A stretch of 64,000 bases of DNA from Anas platyrhynchos (GCF_047663525.1 NC_092621.1:9769001-9833000); one strand, 5' to 3'. Shown: positions 37,101-48,784, counted from the stretch's first letter. A program made the numbers and translations. Notes: a model not told the origin generated them from the letters alone.

Positions 37101-39380
37101 CTTTTCCCTGCCTGGCTTCCCACCCTGCCCATCCATCCACATCCTATCTCCTCCAAATAGTCCAGGCAGGTCCTTGAGCCCCTACCAGCAACGTCCAGTG
37201 GTGGTGCCAAGGGAGCTGTGCCCATGGAGAGCAGCTCCTTGCCTTGGCACCAAGCAGAGGAGACCACCAGCACAGGGGACAACTGGTCCTTGCACTTGGG
37301 CACTAAGGTCATGCCTGATGTGTCTTACATCCACTTGGAAAGTATCAGAGAAAGCTGCCACCAAGCCTGGGAGGAATGGGAGAGATCTCAGGATGCCAGC
37401 TGTGAGACCTGGGGCCAGAGAACAACTCATGTTCAATTTTCTGGCATAGGTACAGCCTTGCCTTGTGCACAGCCACCAGAAGAAGGGCTCTTTTGCCAGA
37501 TACCTAGGAAAGCTTTTCAGTTGCAATGACATGAGAAATACAGATCCTAGGCATTGATAAAGGACCATGGCTGATTCAATTGATGCTCCAGAATACCTCA
37601 CACCAAAACCTGGTCCTGCTGAGGCTATGTCTGCATTGTTGTGCTTTGGGTCCTGATCTTCCACGCTGACACTTGAGGATGCAGCAAGGGTAGGCAGAGA
37701 GCAGGAAAAACACAGTTGGAGAGAGAGAGACAAACAAGAGGGCTTGGAGCACTTTTACTGAAACTGGCTCTCGGCTGGGACCCAAGGTTTTGACACGTCC
37801 ATGATTTGCTGCTTTCTCCAAGGATAGTGGCCACTTCCCTCCAGAAAGGTCATTGACTTTTATATCAGAAAAACTCTCTGTGCTGTTTACTAAGATCTGA
37901 GCCCTGCTGGTTTGGACAGATTCCCACGAGACGGACTGTGGAGCAGGGAGAGCTGCTTTGGGGCTGCAGCCAGGCTGGCTCCTCCTTGCCAGGACCACGC
38001 ACACACAGTGCCCGGCATCTCCTGCCCTTCCCTTGAGGGTGGAAGGGGTGGGAGCCCAGGCACCATGCTCCTTGGCAAGATAGCCCTTAGCTAAGGAAAG
38101 ACCTGATCCATCTGAGGCCAAGTCCCTCTTGCAGCCCCTGCCCACCAGTCACAGCAGCTCAGCCTGGGCACAGATCCGCGCCAAGCATCCTCCTCCTCCT
38201 TGGTGCGGCCCCTCGCAGGTCACCAAACGAGCAGCAGCGAAGCTCTGCCAAAGCAAGCACTGGTTAAGCTCTCTTCCCACTCACATTGTTTGTCTTGGCC
38301 TCTCTTCCCATACCAGCCTTCGTCCTCTTCCTCCCCCTCCCCGGGATTATATTGCTGGAGCTGTCACTGTGCTTAATGAGCTGGGGCAGACAGAGCCGGT
38401 GCGAGGGCTCTGGGAAAATCACAGCAAGAGGCAGCTGAGCCCAGGGCATGGCAAGTGCACACAGAGCAGGAGGAGGACCCTGGGGGGAACACCTGAAGCC
38501 ACCAACCAAGGGAGAAGCAGACCAGCAGAGGGAAAGGGCTGGAGCTCATCTTGCTTTCAACAGGTTTCAGCAACAGCCACCAAGTGCCTGGGCGTCCCCA
38601 GCCACTGCACCACCACGGATGCTGTTCCTTTCCTTGGGAAGGGTCTCCGGGCCATCCCACTCCCAGCCTGTGCCCAGTGCAAATGATTTAACCCTGTGTA
38701 CAGGTGCATGCCAGAGCATAGTGCCTTGCTGCTGGCTGTGCCTGGCTGCTGGCTGCACTAAGCCTTGCTTCTGCACGTTTCTCCCATGCTTCGGCAGAGG
38801 GGAGCAGGTTTATTCAAACATTGTGTCGCCAGGGTGAAGGGGCAGTTTCCATGAGGCCATTTTGGGGCAGCAAGCGTTAGGGCAGACTGGCTCAGTTTTA
38901 GGGACCTGATCATCCACAGCGCTGGTGCACAGAGCTGGGAACAAAGCGTCCAGGGACTCACAGCTCATGGGTGACAACGGGCAGGAGCTGATGTGCCACC
39001 CCTGTGTTTTACCCAAGGATGCATTTAGGAGCAGGGACACTGGGATTTTCACATGCCTGCATTTCCCTCAGAGCTCTTTCTCCTGTCCTGCCGCCCAGCT
39101 GTGCTTTGGCACTGAGCTGCTAGGGCAGCCCAAGCCTTTCTGTGCCTCAGTTTCCCTTCTCTGCGAGAACAAAGCTCCCATTCCCAGCAGAGGTGCTGGT
39201 GGAACCGAAGTGGCCTGGTCTGGATGCTGCAATACTTGCACGCTCCCTTGCACCCTTCATCTCCCTAAAGCCCTTCTCCTACCCCTGCACCCAGCACAGC
39301 CCCTTGCCTTGTGCTACAGCACCCCCACCCTCCACACTGAGCTTCAGGATCAAAAACGAGGCAAACCATCAACTCATAGG
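34106..39380. other. Intergenic DNA, no gene recognised
   Basis: No coding exon is supported. A perfect hairpin (8-bp stem GTGGCTTT/AAAGCCAC, 3-nt loop) lies at 34,548-34,566, next to an AT-richer, complex block up to 34,740. Short AT repeats occur near 36,190. No family is recognised. Confidence 0.5.
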
Positions 39381-39388
39381 CTTTTCTT

Positions 39389-39394
39389 TTTATT
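39389..39394 (-). terminator. CCL19: Possible distal polyadenylation signal for CCL19
   Basis: AATAAA on the minus strand, about 880 nt downstream of the CCL19 stop. It would give a normal-length 3' UTR if the hexamer inside the last coding exon (40,286-40,291) is not used. It lies next to a low-complexity A/T-rich stretch at 39,408-39,445. Confidence 0.4.
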
Positions 39395-40276
39395 TAACAA
39401 ATCCAGAGAAAAAAAAAATAAAAAATATAAAAAAAAAAAGAAAGGAAAGAAGCAGCTAACACCCGTAATTTTTGCACTGAGCAGATCTAGCAGCAAATAC
39501 CTGAGCACAGCACAAGCGCTGCTCTTGCATCCCTGCCCGGGCAGCAGCACCAGGCAGGCTTTGACCACGGTGGCAGGCTTGGGGACTGAGAAGGAGGACG
39601 ATGTCCCTGACAAGGGCAGGGACCCTCCACCATTCCCATCCTGTGAGTAAGGCCCTGGCCAAGTGGACACCAGAGTTATGCCACAGCAGCCAGTGGTGCC
39701 AGGCTGGGACAAACCATGGATGCTGGCACTGGCTCCATTTCCACCTGGGCAGGGAAGGGCAGGAGGGGGAAAGCTGGAGGACCTCACGCGACCGACCTAG
39801 TGGTGACAAACATCCCTACCCCTTCCCCTCCATCCCTGCACAGTCCCATCCCCGCTGCCCTTCCCAGGGATGCAGAAGGCGCTCAGGTTCAAGGCTGATG
39901 ATGGAAACCCGAGGGAACAGACTGGCGCTCAGAGGAAGGCTGGGATCCCCAAAACTCATCTCACAGATCAGTCCATCAAACCAGCCTCCTGGCTGCAAGG
40001 GTGCTGGAGATGCCGAGCACCCTTGGAGCGGAGACTCTGGTCCAGCAGCCCCCGGCTCAGCCTGACGCAGGTTTTTGAGTCACACTGGTGGCAGAGGGGA
40101 GAAGAGAGAGCTGCAGGGCTGTGACAAGCCCCATGCACTGACATGAGTCCCGAGGAGGGTTGGCCCCGTGCACTGTAGTAGGAGGTGGAAGCAAGTCGGC
40201 TTCATGAGCTTCAGATTCACAGCTGAGAGCTGGCCCCGATATGGGTGCTGGGGCCAGCCACAGGCTTCTTCAGAGC

Positions 40277-42005
40277 CTAATTGCCTTTATTTGGGACCTG
40301 GGGAAATGAAAAACACAGCTGGAATGAGCATGGTCCTGGGGTAGGAGATCTCTGGGGCCCCTTCCCTGATGTCAAGGTGGTCACCAGGACCGTCTGAGCA
40401 GAGCCACATGTGGATGTTGCCAACTCTGAGCTCACAGGGCAGAAGCAGGGGGTCAGTGCTTTGCTCCCAGCACCCTTTTCTGTGGCATCCATCGGTCCCA
40501 TTCGGGCTGGGAACATCCCTTTTGGTGGCAGGTTCGAGCCATCCCCAGGCCACCCCCACTCCCCAGAACCCACACCGAGCACGGGCCAGCTCCTACCTTC
40601 CTGGCAGAGCCAGAGTCCAGCTTCTCCCGGAGGCGAACAGCCCATGGGGCTTCGAGCGGGGCGCAGAGGCGCTTGCCCCTCACGGTGATGAACCTGTAGG
40701 GCCCACAGGGGGAAAGACAAGAGCTGCTGAGCAGGATGTCCTGGGGATGCTTCAGCACAGCCCCAGCTCTCACACTGCCTCCCTCACCCTCCTCCTCCAC
40801 CTGCTCCTTGCGATGACTTTCAGCCCCGTTTTCCCCAGATTTTCACCTCCCAGCGTGTCTGTCCTGCTCTGTCTGAGCCTCCGATCCCCTCCACCTTCCC
40901 TCCCCTTCCGCCTCTCCCCCTATTTCCCAAATGCAGCTTGCCATCCCTGCTCTGCCTCCCTCCTTGCCCTGCTGCGTGCTCCATCCCTTGCCCATCACCA
41001 TGGTCCTTACACGTTGGCAGGGATTTCACAGCCGTCCTGCACCAGCTGTATCTGATATCTCTGCACGATCCGCCGCGGGATGGGATTCTCGCTCGTCCTC
41101 AGGCAGCAGTCCAGGACGTTGTTGCCGCCGTGCACTGGAGGAGGAAAGGGACACGTGGCTTGAGGTCACTCCCGGGCTCCACGGGATGGTGCCCGCGCTG
41201 GCAGCGTGCCGAGCCGTGCCCTGGCACGCAGTCCTGCCCGAACAGGCAGGCACACGCTTGGCTGGCCCCGCTCCCAGGTGCTGGCAGCCCTTTGCCTCCT
41301 TCACATCTCAGCAAAGAGGAGAAGAGCAGCAGGATGGGGAGTGGGCAGCCATTCTGCACACCTGGGTTCCCTCCCGCATCCCTGGGGTGAGCGCTGGCCA
41401 GGGGACACCTGCTGGCTTCATTGTGCTGCCATCCAGACACTGGAGACACCATTCCCAAGGGTCTGGGCATGACTTTGGCTGTATTTGCTGAAACAATCAT
41501 TGTTTTGGCAGCTACACATGCCCCAGCCCATCCCACACTGAGCTGCACCTTGCTGCCACCCTGCAAGCAGATGCACCAAAGTGGTGCCTTCCCCTCCGGT
41601 GCCAGGGATACTCCCCTGGTGTGGTGAGGGCTGCTCGGGCAGGGGAAGATGGAAGTGGAAAAAAAGCTGATCCCAGCCTGGTGTGCACAGGCTGGGCTAG
41701 GGCACTGGGAGGCAGGAGTGCTCCACAGCCTGTCCCCAGCACAGATTTCCAGCCCCTGCGGGTTCCTTCCTGGACTTTGGTCAGGACAGAGTCCCTCTGG
41801 GATGGGTTACAAGCAGAGGACTCAGGAGGGCTGCTATTGAGCCCCAGCGATAGGTCCCTCTAAAAGTTTGCTGGAAATGCAAAAGCAGGCAAGAAAACAG
41901 ATCCTAGCCCTTCCACAAGCAAGGCACCCTGAGAGATTCCCTCTTACCGTGCAGGATACATCCCAGCACCAGGAGACCGAGGCAGAGAAGATGCAGCTGC
42001 TGCAT
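40277..42005 (-). CDS. CCL19: C-C motif chemokine 19, four coding exons
   Basis: Secreted homeostatic CC chemokine, ligand of CCR7. CDS exons on the minus strand: 41948-42005, 41011-41134, 40597-40693, 40277-40297. Junction phases are 1, 2 and 0, and all introns are GT/AG. The joined frame is open and encodes 99 aa (human 98). The signal peptide is about residues 1-22, giving a mature N-terminus near GNNVLDCC, as in mammalian CCL19. The DCCL motif (28-31) is shared by both CCR7 ligands. The four chemokine cysteines are C29, C30, C55 and C71. The core motifs DGCEIPANVF and VRGKRLCAP are CCL19-like. The last exon adds only VPNKGN; human CCL19 likewise ends in a short fourth exon. There is no basic tail or extra cysteine pair of the CCL21 type. 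It lies tandem with CCL21, same strand, 5.6 kb apart. Confidence 0.95.
40286..40291 (-). terminator. CCL19: AATAAA hexamer inside the last CCL19 codons
   Basis: The codons AAT AAA (Asn96-Lys97) form a perfect AATAAA eight nucleotides before the stop codon. If used, cleavage would fall at about 40,255-40,275, leaving almost no 3' UTR. It is probably a coincidence of coding sequence, but it is the only canonical hexamer for about 890 nt. Confidence 0.35.
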
Positions 42006-42112
42006 TGTGTCGCTGAGTCTGGCAGAGGATGGGCTGGAGGCAGCGGGGCTCTGGGCAGGAGAGGTGAGCTCTGCACTGCTTCCCTGAGCTCTGGTGCTGG
42101 GACTCCTCGCTG

Positions 42113-42122
42113 CCTATTTATC
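42113..42122 (-). promoter_or_regulatory. CCL19: CCL19 TATA box (GATAAATAGG)
   Basis: A TATA-like GATAAATAGG lies 108 nt upstream of the CCL19 ATG, which predicts a transcription start near 42,090 and a 5' UTR of about 85 nt. No upstream ATG occurs in that predicted leader. The same ten bases occur in the CCL21 promoter. Confidence 0.75.
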
Positions 42123-42135
42123 CTTCTGGCCCGTG

Positions 42136-42147
42136 GCTTTCACTTTC
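42136..42147 (-). promoter_or_regulatory. CCL19: IRF/ISRE-type element upstream of CCL19
   Basis: GAAAGTGAAAGC matches the IRF element consensus GAAANNGAAA. It ends 13 nt before the TATA box. The equivalent position in the CCL21 promoter has GAAAATGAAAGC. The sequence suggests interferon-regulatory-factor control; binding is not shown. Confidence 0.65.
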
Positions 42148-45100
42148 TTTTGGAGAAGAGGGGTGGGAAGTCATAACAAGCCTTGCCACAGGCAGGATTT
42201 TGATCTTTGAGCAGTTCCCGAATATACTGTCAGCTTTCCCTGAAGCCAGCTGCTCTGCATCCCCGGAGCCAAACACCCTTCTGTCCTCCCCACTGCTGGC
42301 TCCCAGGGCATGGGGGCTGCCAGTCAGGACCCTCACCCTGCAAAAACACCCTGCAGCCCTGGGAAAGCACTTGTGGGGTTTCATCCTCTGCATTTACCAG
42401 TTCATCCTCCACAGCCTCTCTGGGACATCCAGAGATACCGCATAGTCTCAAGCTGGTGATGCTGAGGGGGACAACTTGCCTCCACTCCATTCTTGGGGTG
42501 TATGTCAGTAATAGGGTGATGCCTGACTCCCCCTAAGCCCCCCAACCTGGTTGCAGGAGTCTGGCTTCTCCTTTTCCCCTCTCCACTGCCAGAATACCAG
42601 GCACATCCAAAACCTTGGTGCCCCTGTGCAGTGCTGGCAGATGGAGGGCAGCCAAGCCAGTGTGCTCTGCCCTGAGGCTGAGCTGAGATGCCGAAGGACA
42701 GCACGGCTTCCAGGCAACCCAGCAAACAGGTTTATGGCCAAAAACAGCAATCGAGCTTTCTGGGAACATGTTTTATATTGGTACACGAGCAGAAATCCCC
42801 CAGGGAGATTGTGTGTGCTGCTCGAGGTGCCAGCAGCTCACTGGAAGGATGCGTGGGCAAAGATCGCGCTCGTGCTGCAAACCTGCACAGCAGAGCAGGG
42901 ACAGGGGCTGTTCCTCCTCGAGGCCACCACCGGGCCAGTGCCACCACCGTGTGGTTGTCCCTCAGCCAGCCTGCTCCAGCCCTGGCATGTGGCAAGGCGG
43001 ATGCCACAACTCCTGCCGTGCCACCAGCCAAGGTTTCTCATGCCTGCACCTCGGGCTGATGTCCTCCATCAGGAGAGCGCTGCCTCGGGCTGTGCCCACA
43101 CCCAGCACCGTGCCGGAGGGGACAGGCAGGCAGGAAGAGCAGTGCAAACAGGATGTGCCAGCTTAGCTGCGGTCCTGCCTGCTTTCAGCACTCACAAACC
43201 CTCTTTATCGCGGAGAAATCTTGGCTGGCGGAAGAAAGATTCGGGTGGCATGAGGCTGCAGGCTGGTGCCAGGACAAAGTCTCTACTTGATCCCCAAAGA
43301 GACCCCACAGCAGGGAGAACGATGGCCCCTGGACAGGATGCTGACAGCCAGGCCTGCAGGAGAAGCGAGGGGTGTTGGGGGTCTCCTCCTGTGGGGAGGC
43401 ACTGCGGGGGGCCCGTGGTGAAGGGCTGGCCATGGACAGAGAGGAAGATGTGAGAGCCGGGAGCACATATGGGTTAAGTCCTGCAGTGTCCCCGGCAGCC
43501 CCCAGGCCTTGAGGGACACAGAGGCTCTGCCTCTCCCCAAGAGCTGTGCGGGTGCCAAGGGGGTGAAAGCATGGCTGGGTTTGAGTCACCCCCGCTCCCC
43601 AGGAGGTGCATGGGACAGTGAGGAAAGGGGCTTTCCGCATTGTGAAAGGGGGACATGACCTCCATTGGGGTCAGTGGGATTTCTAAGAAGAGCGTGGTCA
43701 TCTACCAAACGCGTCCCTGTGACAGGCAGGGTGGTCACCCCATTCCCCTGAGGTGCAACTTGGGAAGAGGGGAGGGCACGGCGTGTGCTGGGCCACCCAG
43801 GCCTCCTCCAGCACCAGGCACCGCAGGCAGCGCGAGCATCCCCCAGTGCTCACCCCTGCAGAAGGCTGGGTAAAGCAGTTGTTAATTTAAGTACAGACTG
43901 TGCAGGAGGGGAAGGGGGCTCCTCGTGGGAAATCCAACCCACCGACATGCCAACAGGCCGTGTGAGCATCGCCTGCATCCCTGGGCTCTGCTCAGGCAGC
44001 ACTGACCCCGCTGCAGCCCTCCCCGAGCCCCCCTGGGCTCTCCCTGCGGTGCCTTGTGGTGCTCCGTTTCCCACCTCCAAGACGTGGAGCTGGGAAGGGC
44101 AAAGGGGGAATTCCAGCGTGTTCCAGGCACAGACAGTCCCTGGGGCAGGATCTGGCCTGGCTGCATTTACCACATTGGGAAATACTGGGCCAGAATCACA
44201 GCTGTTTCAATTTCTCTGTCTCTGCTACGGCGGCCCAGCATGGGAGAGGCCCCCACGCTACTTCCATCCCATTCCAGTCCTGCAGTGGCACAGGGACTGC
44301 AGCCACAGCCAGCACACAGGGCCCTGCTGGATCTCCTCCAGCCGAGGGAACCTTGCCAAGGTGATTAAGCGGAATTAAGGAAAAAACAATGAACAAGCCA
44401 TGCCTTTGGCTAGAAGACAGCAAAGATAGGCCTGAGGGCTTGGTTAAGAGGGATGCCCAAGGTGCCACTCCTGCACTGCTGGAGCCTGTCTGTCCCTAAC
44501 ACATCATGGATGCTGAGGTCAAGTGCATGAGGTGCATCGCTGATGCAGAGGAGGCCCCCTCAGCTGGGTGCTGCTCAACCTCCACAGGGCAGCACCCATC
44601 TCTCAGGGGAAAAAAGGTTTGGGAGGAGGCTTCGGGACCTGCAGGACCTGGATGGACCAGGGAGTGTGGGAGTCCCCATCACTCACCAGCTGCTCCTCCA
44701 CCTCTGTGCTGCTCTCAAGACCCTGGCAGAGCCCAGGAGAGCAGCTTGGCTGGAGATGCTGGCTCTCCATGCCTGCATGTCCCATTTAATAACTCAAACC
44801 CATAGCCCTCTCCCATCCCTATCTAAGAGGGGCACAAGGTCCAGACGCAATCACTGTCCCTCATGTTGCATATTCTGATGATGATGTTTTGGGATACCAC
44901 AGCCCCTTTAGCACACTGCTCCCATTTCTTGGGTGTGGAGGGACAAATCCTGTGCCCATGTCCCCAGCTGAGCATCGCTGGAGCTCAGCCCAGCATCCCA
45001 GCCCAGCACGCTGCTGCGCTGCCAGGGCGAGCGCGGAGCTCCGTCTGCACCGGGTAAGTGCTGAGCTCATTATCTGGCCCGGGTTCAGGACTTCCCTTCT

Positions 45101-47130
45101 TTTGGCTGCGGCGTGTGGTTTCTCTCTTGCTTGGCTACTTTCTGCCTGTCACCTAATCCTTTCTGCTCTGGGGTGGCCGCGTTCCCTGAAAGCCCACCCA
45201 GGCCATCATTCCTTTTTCATGGAGCACCCTCGGAGACACTCCCCGGTGCCATCACACCTCACCATGCATCACAGCAGTGCCTCCACCACCCTCCTCACCC
45301 ATCACAGGGCCCCACAACACCTCTTGCACCTTATTTTCCCTAAAAGCAGAGCTCTGCAGTGAGGCTGGTGTGCTGATGCCCATGTGCGTGCAGGCAGGTG
45401 GCACATGGGGGCTGCGTTTGTGCATCTGTGTCTGTGTTCACGTGTGCCTTGATGCTTGGGCATCCGTGCCCAAGCACGGCTCCCCTACAAGCACTACTTT
45501 TAGGGTAAATTGCTACAGAGCATACGCAAGGCCAGAGCTTTTAACCCATCTTAGCCCAAAAGCCATCTCACACTTGAGGGAAGAAAAGCCCCTGCAGTGC
45601 TTATATTTGCAGCCTCAGAGAAAACAGGCAGCGCTTCACGTGCTGGCTCGCTCCAGCTGTTTCCTCACGCTTTGCCCTTTGTGGTTGCAGACCTATTTGG
45701 CTGAGCCTCCTTTCCAGGGGTTTTTCCCACAATTTCACAATCCCTTGACGCCATCAGCACAACAGCCACCCCTGCAGAAGCCCGGGCCAGTCCCGCAGCT
45801 CCCAGGCCAGAGTAGAGCCTTACCAGTAACTCCTTTACTAGCACTGCTCAGACCAAAAGCAAAGACCAGTGGGGCGATCTGTGGGGCAGGAGAGCAGCCC
45901 CTCCACCGAGGACCCCCCCACCCGACCCCTGCAGCTCTTCCCAAAGGACATCAAGAGAGGCAGAAGGACTAGGTTTGAGTTTAAAGGATATATTTTATTG
46001 CTTTATATCCTGCCTGAAGCCCGGACAGCCGCGCACCGTCGCGACACAGAGACAGCTTGGTGCCCGGGGCCGATGTCGAGTTCTTCACAGTTTCTTTACA
46101 CAGTCTTAAAAAGAATACACCTTGATGCCTGCCCGATAAAGCAATCAAGCCAGATAATCGTGCTTAATAGAAGCACTAAGCCACAAGCTATCCCCAGCCA
46201 GAACGCTGCCTTTGCTGATATTGCTAAGCCCCACAAATCCAATTATTGCAATTATACAGCTTAATAGAGCTTTACTGACCAAAGTCCGTGTCTGAGATCT
46301 CTGCAAGCAAATAACACTGCAGCAGTGGCAGAGCCCTTCCATCGCTCCTTGGCACACCAGCGGGGTCTGCAAGCACAGGGAGCTGATGTTTCCCTGGGAC
46401 CTTTCCGTGCCCCCCCTTTCAGCCTCACCTGCCAGCGCACGCAGGGCAGAGATTTCTCATTTTACTAAGGATTTGAGATAGAGCTGCTCACAAGCAACTG
46501 CAGCGTGTCTGTAATGAATCTTGCAAACTCTTCTATTCCCCCACCTGCGTGCAATTTTCACCATGCAAGCTTTTCATCTGGGAGAATAAAGTGTAAGAGA
46601 GTTTCTTCCTGAAAGCAAAGCGCCTGGCTTACTAATCTCTGAATCTCTGAATACAGCAAAACCAAGTGCGGATAAAAGGGTAAAATTGCACTGAAATGAA
46701 AAGCTTGCTCTGATTTCATTGCAATTTATACCAAAAAAAAAAAAAAAAAAGAAAAAGAAAGGATTTAATAAAATCAAAACATGTTTTGAAAAAGCCTGTC
46801 TTCCTGCAAACTACACTTCAACAGCTGTAAAAGTGGGGCCGTGGCACCGTGCAGCCCCCCTCTGCTGCTCAGCCCCACGAGTGGCCGTGGAGGCAGCTCC
46901 CAGCCAGCAGCCCGTGAGCAGTGGGACGTGGGACCCGCCTGGCGCCCCGCAGCCCTGCAAGCTGGAAAGGAGCAAAAGGGGCCGGAAGGGAGTGAACGGT
47001 AGCCACCGCTTATTCGGTAAGAAAAATAAAAGCGACCTTCCAGACAAGCCAGCCTGCAGCATAAAGGGTGCTCTGTGAAGCATGAGGAGCCAGAATTAGG
47101 GCCCTCTGGGTGAGACTGAATGAAAGCAGA
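42148..47130. other. Intergenic DNA between CCL19 promoter and CCL21 3' end
   Basis: No coding region is supported. An AT-rich, complex block at about 45,960-46,300, preceded by ordinary GC-rich DNA and followed by another AT-rich block to 46,800, is the most distinctive content and is discussed as a finding. An A run (about 20 nt) lies at 46,731-46,750. Confidence 0.5.
45985..46011. repeat. Inverted repeat AGGATATA/TATATCCT with AATAAA in loop
   Basis: A perfect 8-bp stem with an 11-nt loop. On the minus strand the loop contains AATAAA (45,994-45,999). It could be a distal poly(A) signal for CCL21 or part of a regulatory element. Confidence 0.5.
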
Positions 47131-47133
47131 GTC

Positions 47134-47139
47134 TTTAAT
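47134..47139 (-). terminator. CCL21: Possible CCL21 polyadenylation signal ATTAAA
   Basis: ATTAAA, the commonest variant hexamer, lies 529 nt downstream of the CCL21 stop in an AT-richer pocket. A splice donor just after the stop (exon end 47,653) means a spliced 3' UTR exon may intervene. The next AATAAA is at 45,994-45,999. Confidence 0.4.
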
Positions 47140-47667
47140 ATAAATACAAATGTACAAAACCCCAAAACAAAGCTGCCATCCCACCAGGTGCCCCGCAGAA
47201 AGCCCCGCATCCGTGGCAAAGCTGCCCACCTCCATGGGCCACACTCGGCTAGTGTGGCCGTGGGCGAGCAAACAGCCGGTGCCCCCCAGCACCGGCAGCA
47301 TCCAGCCGGTGTGGGGGTGCCCACGGTGGGGAGGGGGCCGTGGGAAAGGGCAAAGCCCCCCCAGACACCCCCTCCTCACCCCCCTGGGGCCGGCGGGCAG
47401 GCGTGCTGCGGATGTCCATTGCCAGGCGGTCGGTCGTTGGTGGGGAAAGCATCCGTCCTGGGGGAGAGGATGGCAAGGAAGGGGTGGTGAGGGTCTCAGC
47501 GGGAGCAAAGTGGCTGGGGGACCATGCACGACGTGCCCTGCATGTCCCCAAGCATGTCTCTGACAGCCCCCGAGCTGCTCAAGGGGATGAATTGGGGTGG
47601 GGGGCAGCATGGTGGCCCCACCGCCCCGTGTCCCCCCCAGCTCCTCGCCTACCTCTCCAGGCCTGGC

Positions 47668-48725
47668 TTAGGCCTGCTTTCGCTTCAGCCGCCTGGATCT
47701 GCCCTGGGGCTTCGGAGGGGGGTTCTTCTGCTTCTCCTCCAGGCTGCGGATCAGCTTCTGGACGGCTGGACTGGTGAGAGAGGAGCAGATTTTCTTCTCC
47801 TTCTTAGTGGTGAACCTGTGGGGTGGGCAGAGAGGTTTGTTGAGGGGGTGTGCAGGGATGTGGGGAGCACACAGGGAGGGCTGGGGTGAAGCCGAACCAC
47901 GCCGGGTGGCCCCGGTTGCCCCAGGGTACTCACACGACGGCACGCAGCAGGCATCCCGTCTCGGGGCCCTGGATCCTGTAGGACTTCACCCAGGCGCTGG
48001 GGATGTTTTTCTTGCTGGTCTTCAGGCAGCAGTCTGAGGCCACATTGTCAACACCTGCAGAAAGGAGGAGGTGTGGGATTTCGGACCCTTCCAAGCCCTT
48101 TTCGGCACCTTCCCAGTCTGGGGGAGCGCAGCACGATGGGCTGAGGGCATGGGATTGCTCGGTGTCGTTTTGGGGAAGGATGCTGTGGTGGTTTCATGCT
48201 GACGGGCAGCTGAGCTCCACCACGCTGCTTCCCCTCCTCAGAAGAACAGGGGGAGAGAACAGGATGAAAGAAAGCTCATGGGCTGCGATAAGGACAGGGA
48301 GATCCCTCCCAGGTACCATTAGAGGGAAAACAGTCTCAGCCTGCAGTAGATTAATGTAGTTTATCGCCTGTTGCTATACAGAGCAGTGAGAACTAAAAGC
48401 AAAATAAGCAAAATAAAACAGTCCCTCCAGTCACTCTCTTCTACCTCCTCCTCCTGACCAGCACAGGGCAGCAAAGCGACGGTGGGAGCTCTCGCGAGGG
48501 GCTGCTCCTCAACCTCCTGCCCCTGCCCTAAATCTCAGGGGGCTGCCACCCCACCAGCCGGCTCCAACACCCAAACACCCCCCCTGTGCCACACCACCCG
48601 TGGGTCCAGCACCCTGCATGGAGCCCAGGGGGGGCTCGGACCCCTGAGTCCCCCTCACCTTCAGCCGGGAGGAGCAGGAGGGCAGCGGCCAGCAGGAGCA
48701 GCGGCAGGAGGATGCGCAGAGCCAT
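47668..48725 (-). CDS. CCL21: C-C motif chemokine 21, three coding exons
   Basis: Secreted CC chemokine, the second CCR7 ligand. CDS exons on the minus strand: 48659-48725, 47934-48054, 47668-47815. Junction phases are 1 and 2, identical to CCL19. The joined frame is open and encodes 111 aa. A very hydrophobic Leu/Ala signal peptide (about 1-23) starts MALRILLPLLLL. The DCCLK motif (30-34) and cysteines C31, C32, C57, C73 fit a CC chemokine. The stretch SYRIQGPETGC resembles mammalian CCL21 more than CCL19. The C-terminal tail (about 91-111) is short and basic (GRSRRLKRKQA) and should bind glycosaminoglycans. Human CCL21 is longer (134 aa), and its tail carries two additional cysteines that are absent here. 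A GTAGGC donor lies 15 nt after the stop, so a non-coding fourth exon is likely. Intron 1 contains an ERV LTR fragment. Confidence 0.93.
48184..48490 (+). mobile_element. ERV LTR fragment in CCL21 intron 1
   Basis: The fragment begins TGTGGTGGTTTCATGCTG, has the landmarks CAGCTGAGCTCCACCAC and GAACAGGGGGAGA and a GATAAGGACAGGGAGATC segment, then CAGTGAGAACTAAAAGCAAA and CTTCTACCTCCTCC. These match, in order, an avian ERV LTR family that I recognise by sequence but cannot name with certainty. It is truncated on the right, with no CA end found, and lies opposite to CCL21. It occupies about half of the 604-bp intron. Confidence 0.75.
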
Positions 48726-48784
48726 GGCGAGCTGCAGGGGATTTGGGAGCAGGGTGCACGCTGCTGTCCCGCTCCTCGGCTGCT

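Noticed and set aside
40561-40596. Read-through of CCL19 exon 3 into a longer C-terminus
   Set aside because: A good AAG|GTAGGA donor is present at the expected place, and a matching acceptor and short final exon give a 99-aa protein like mammalian CCL19.
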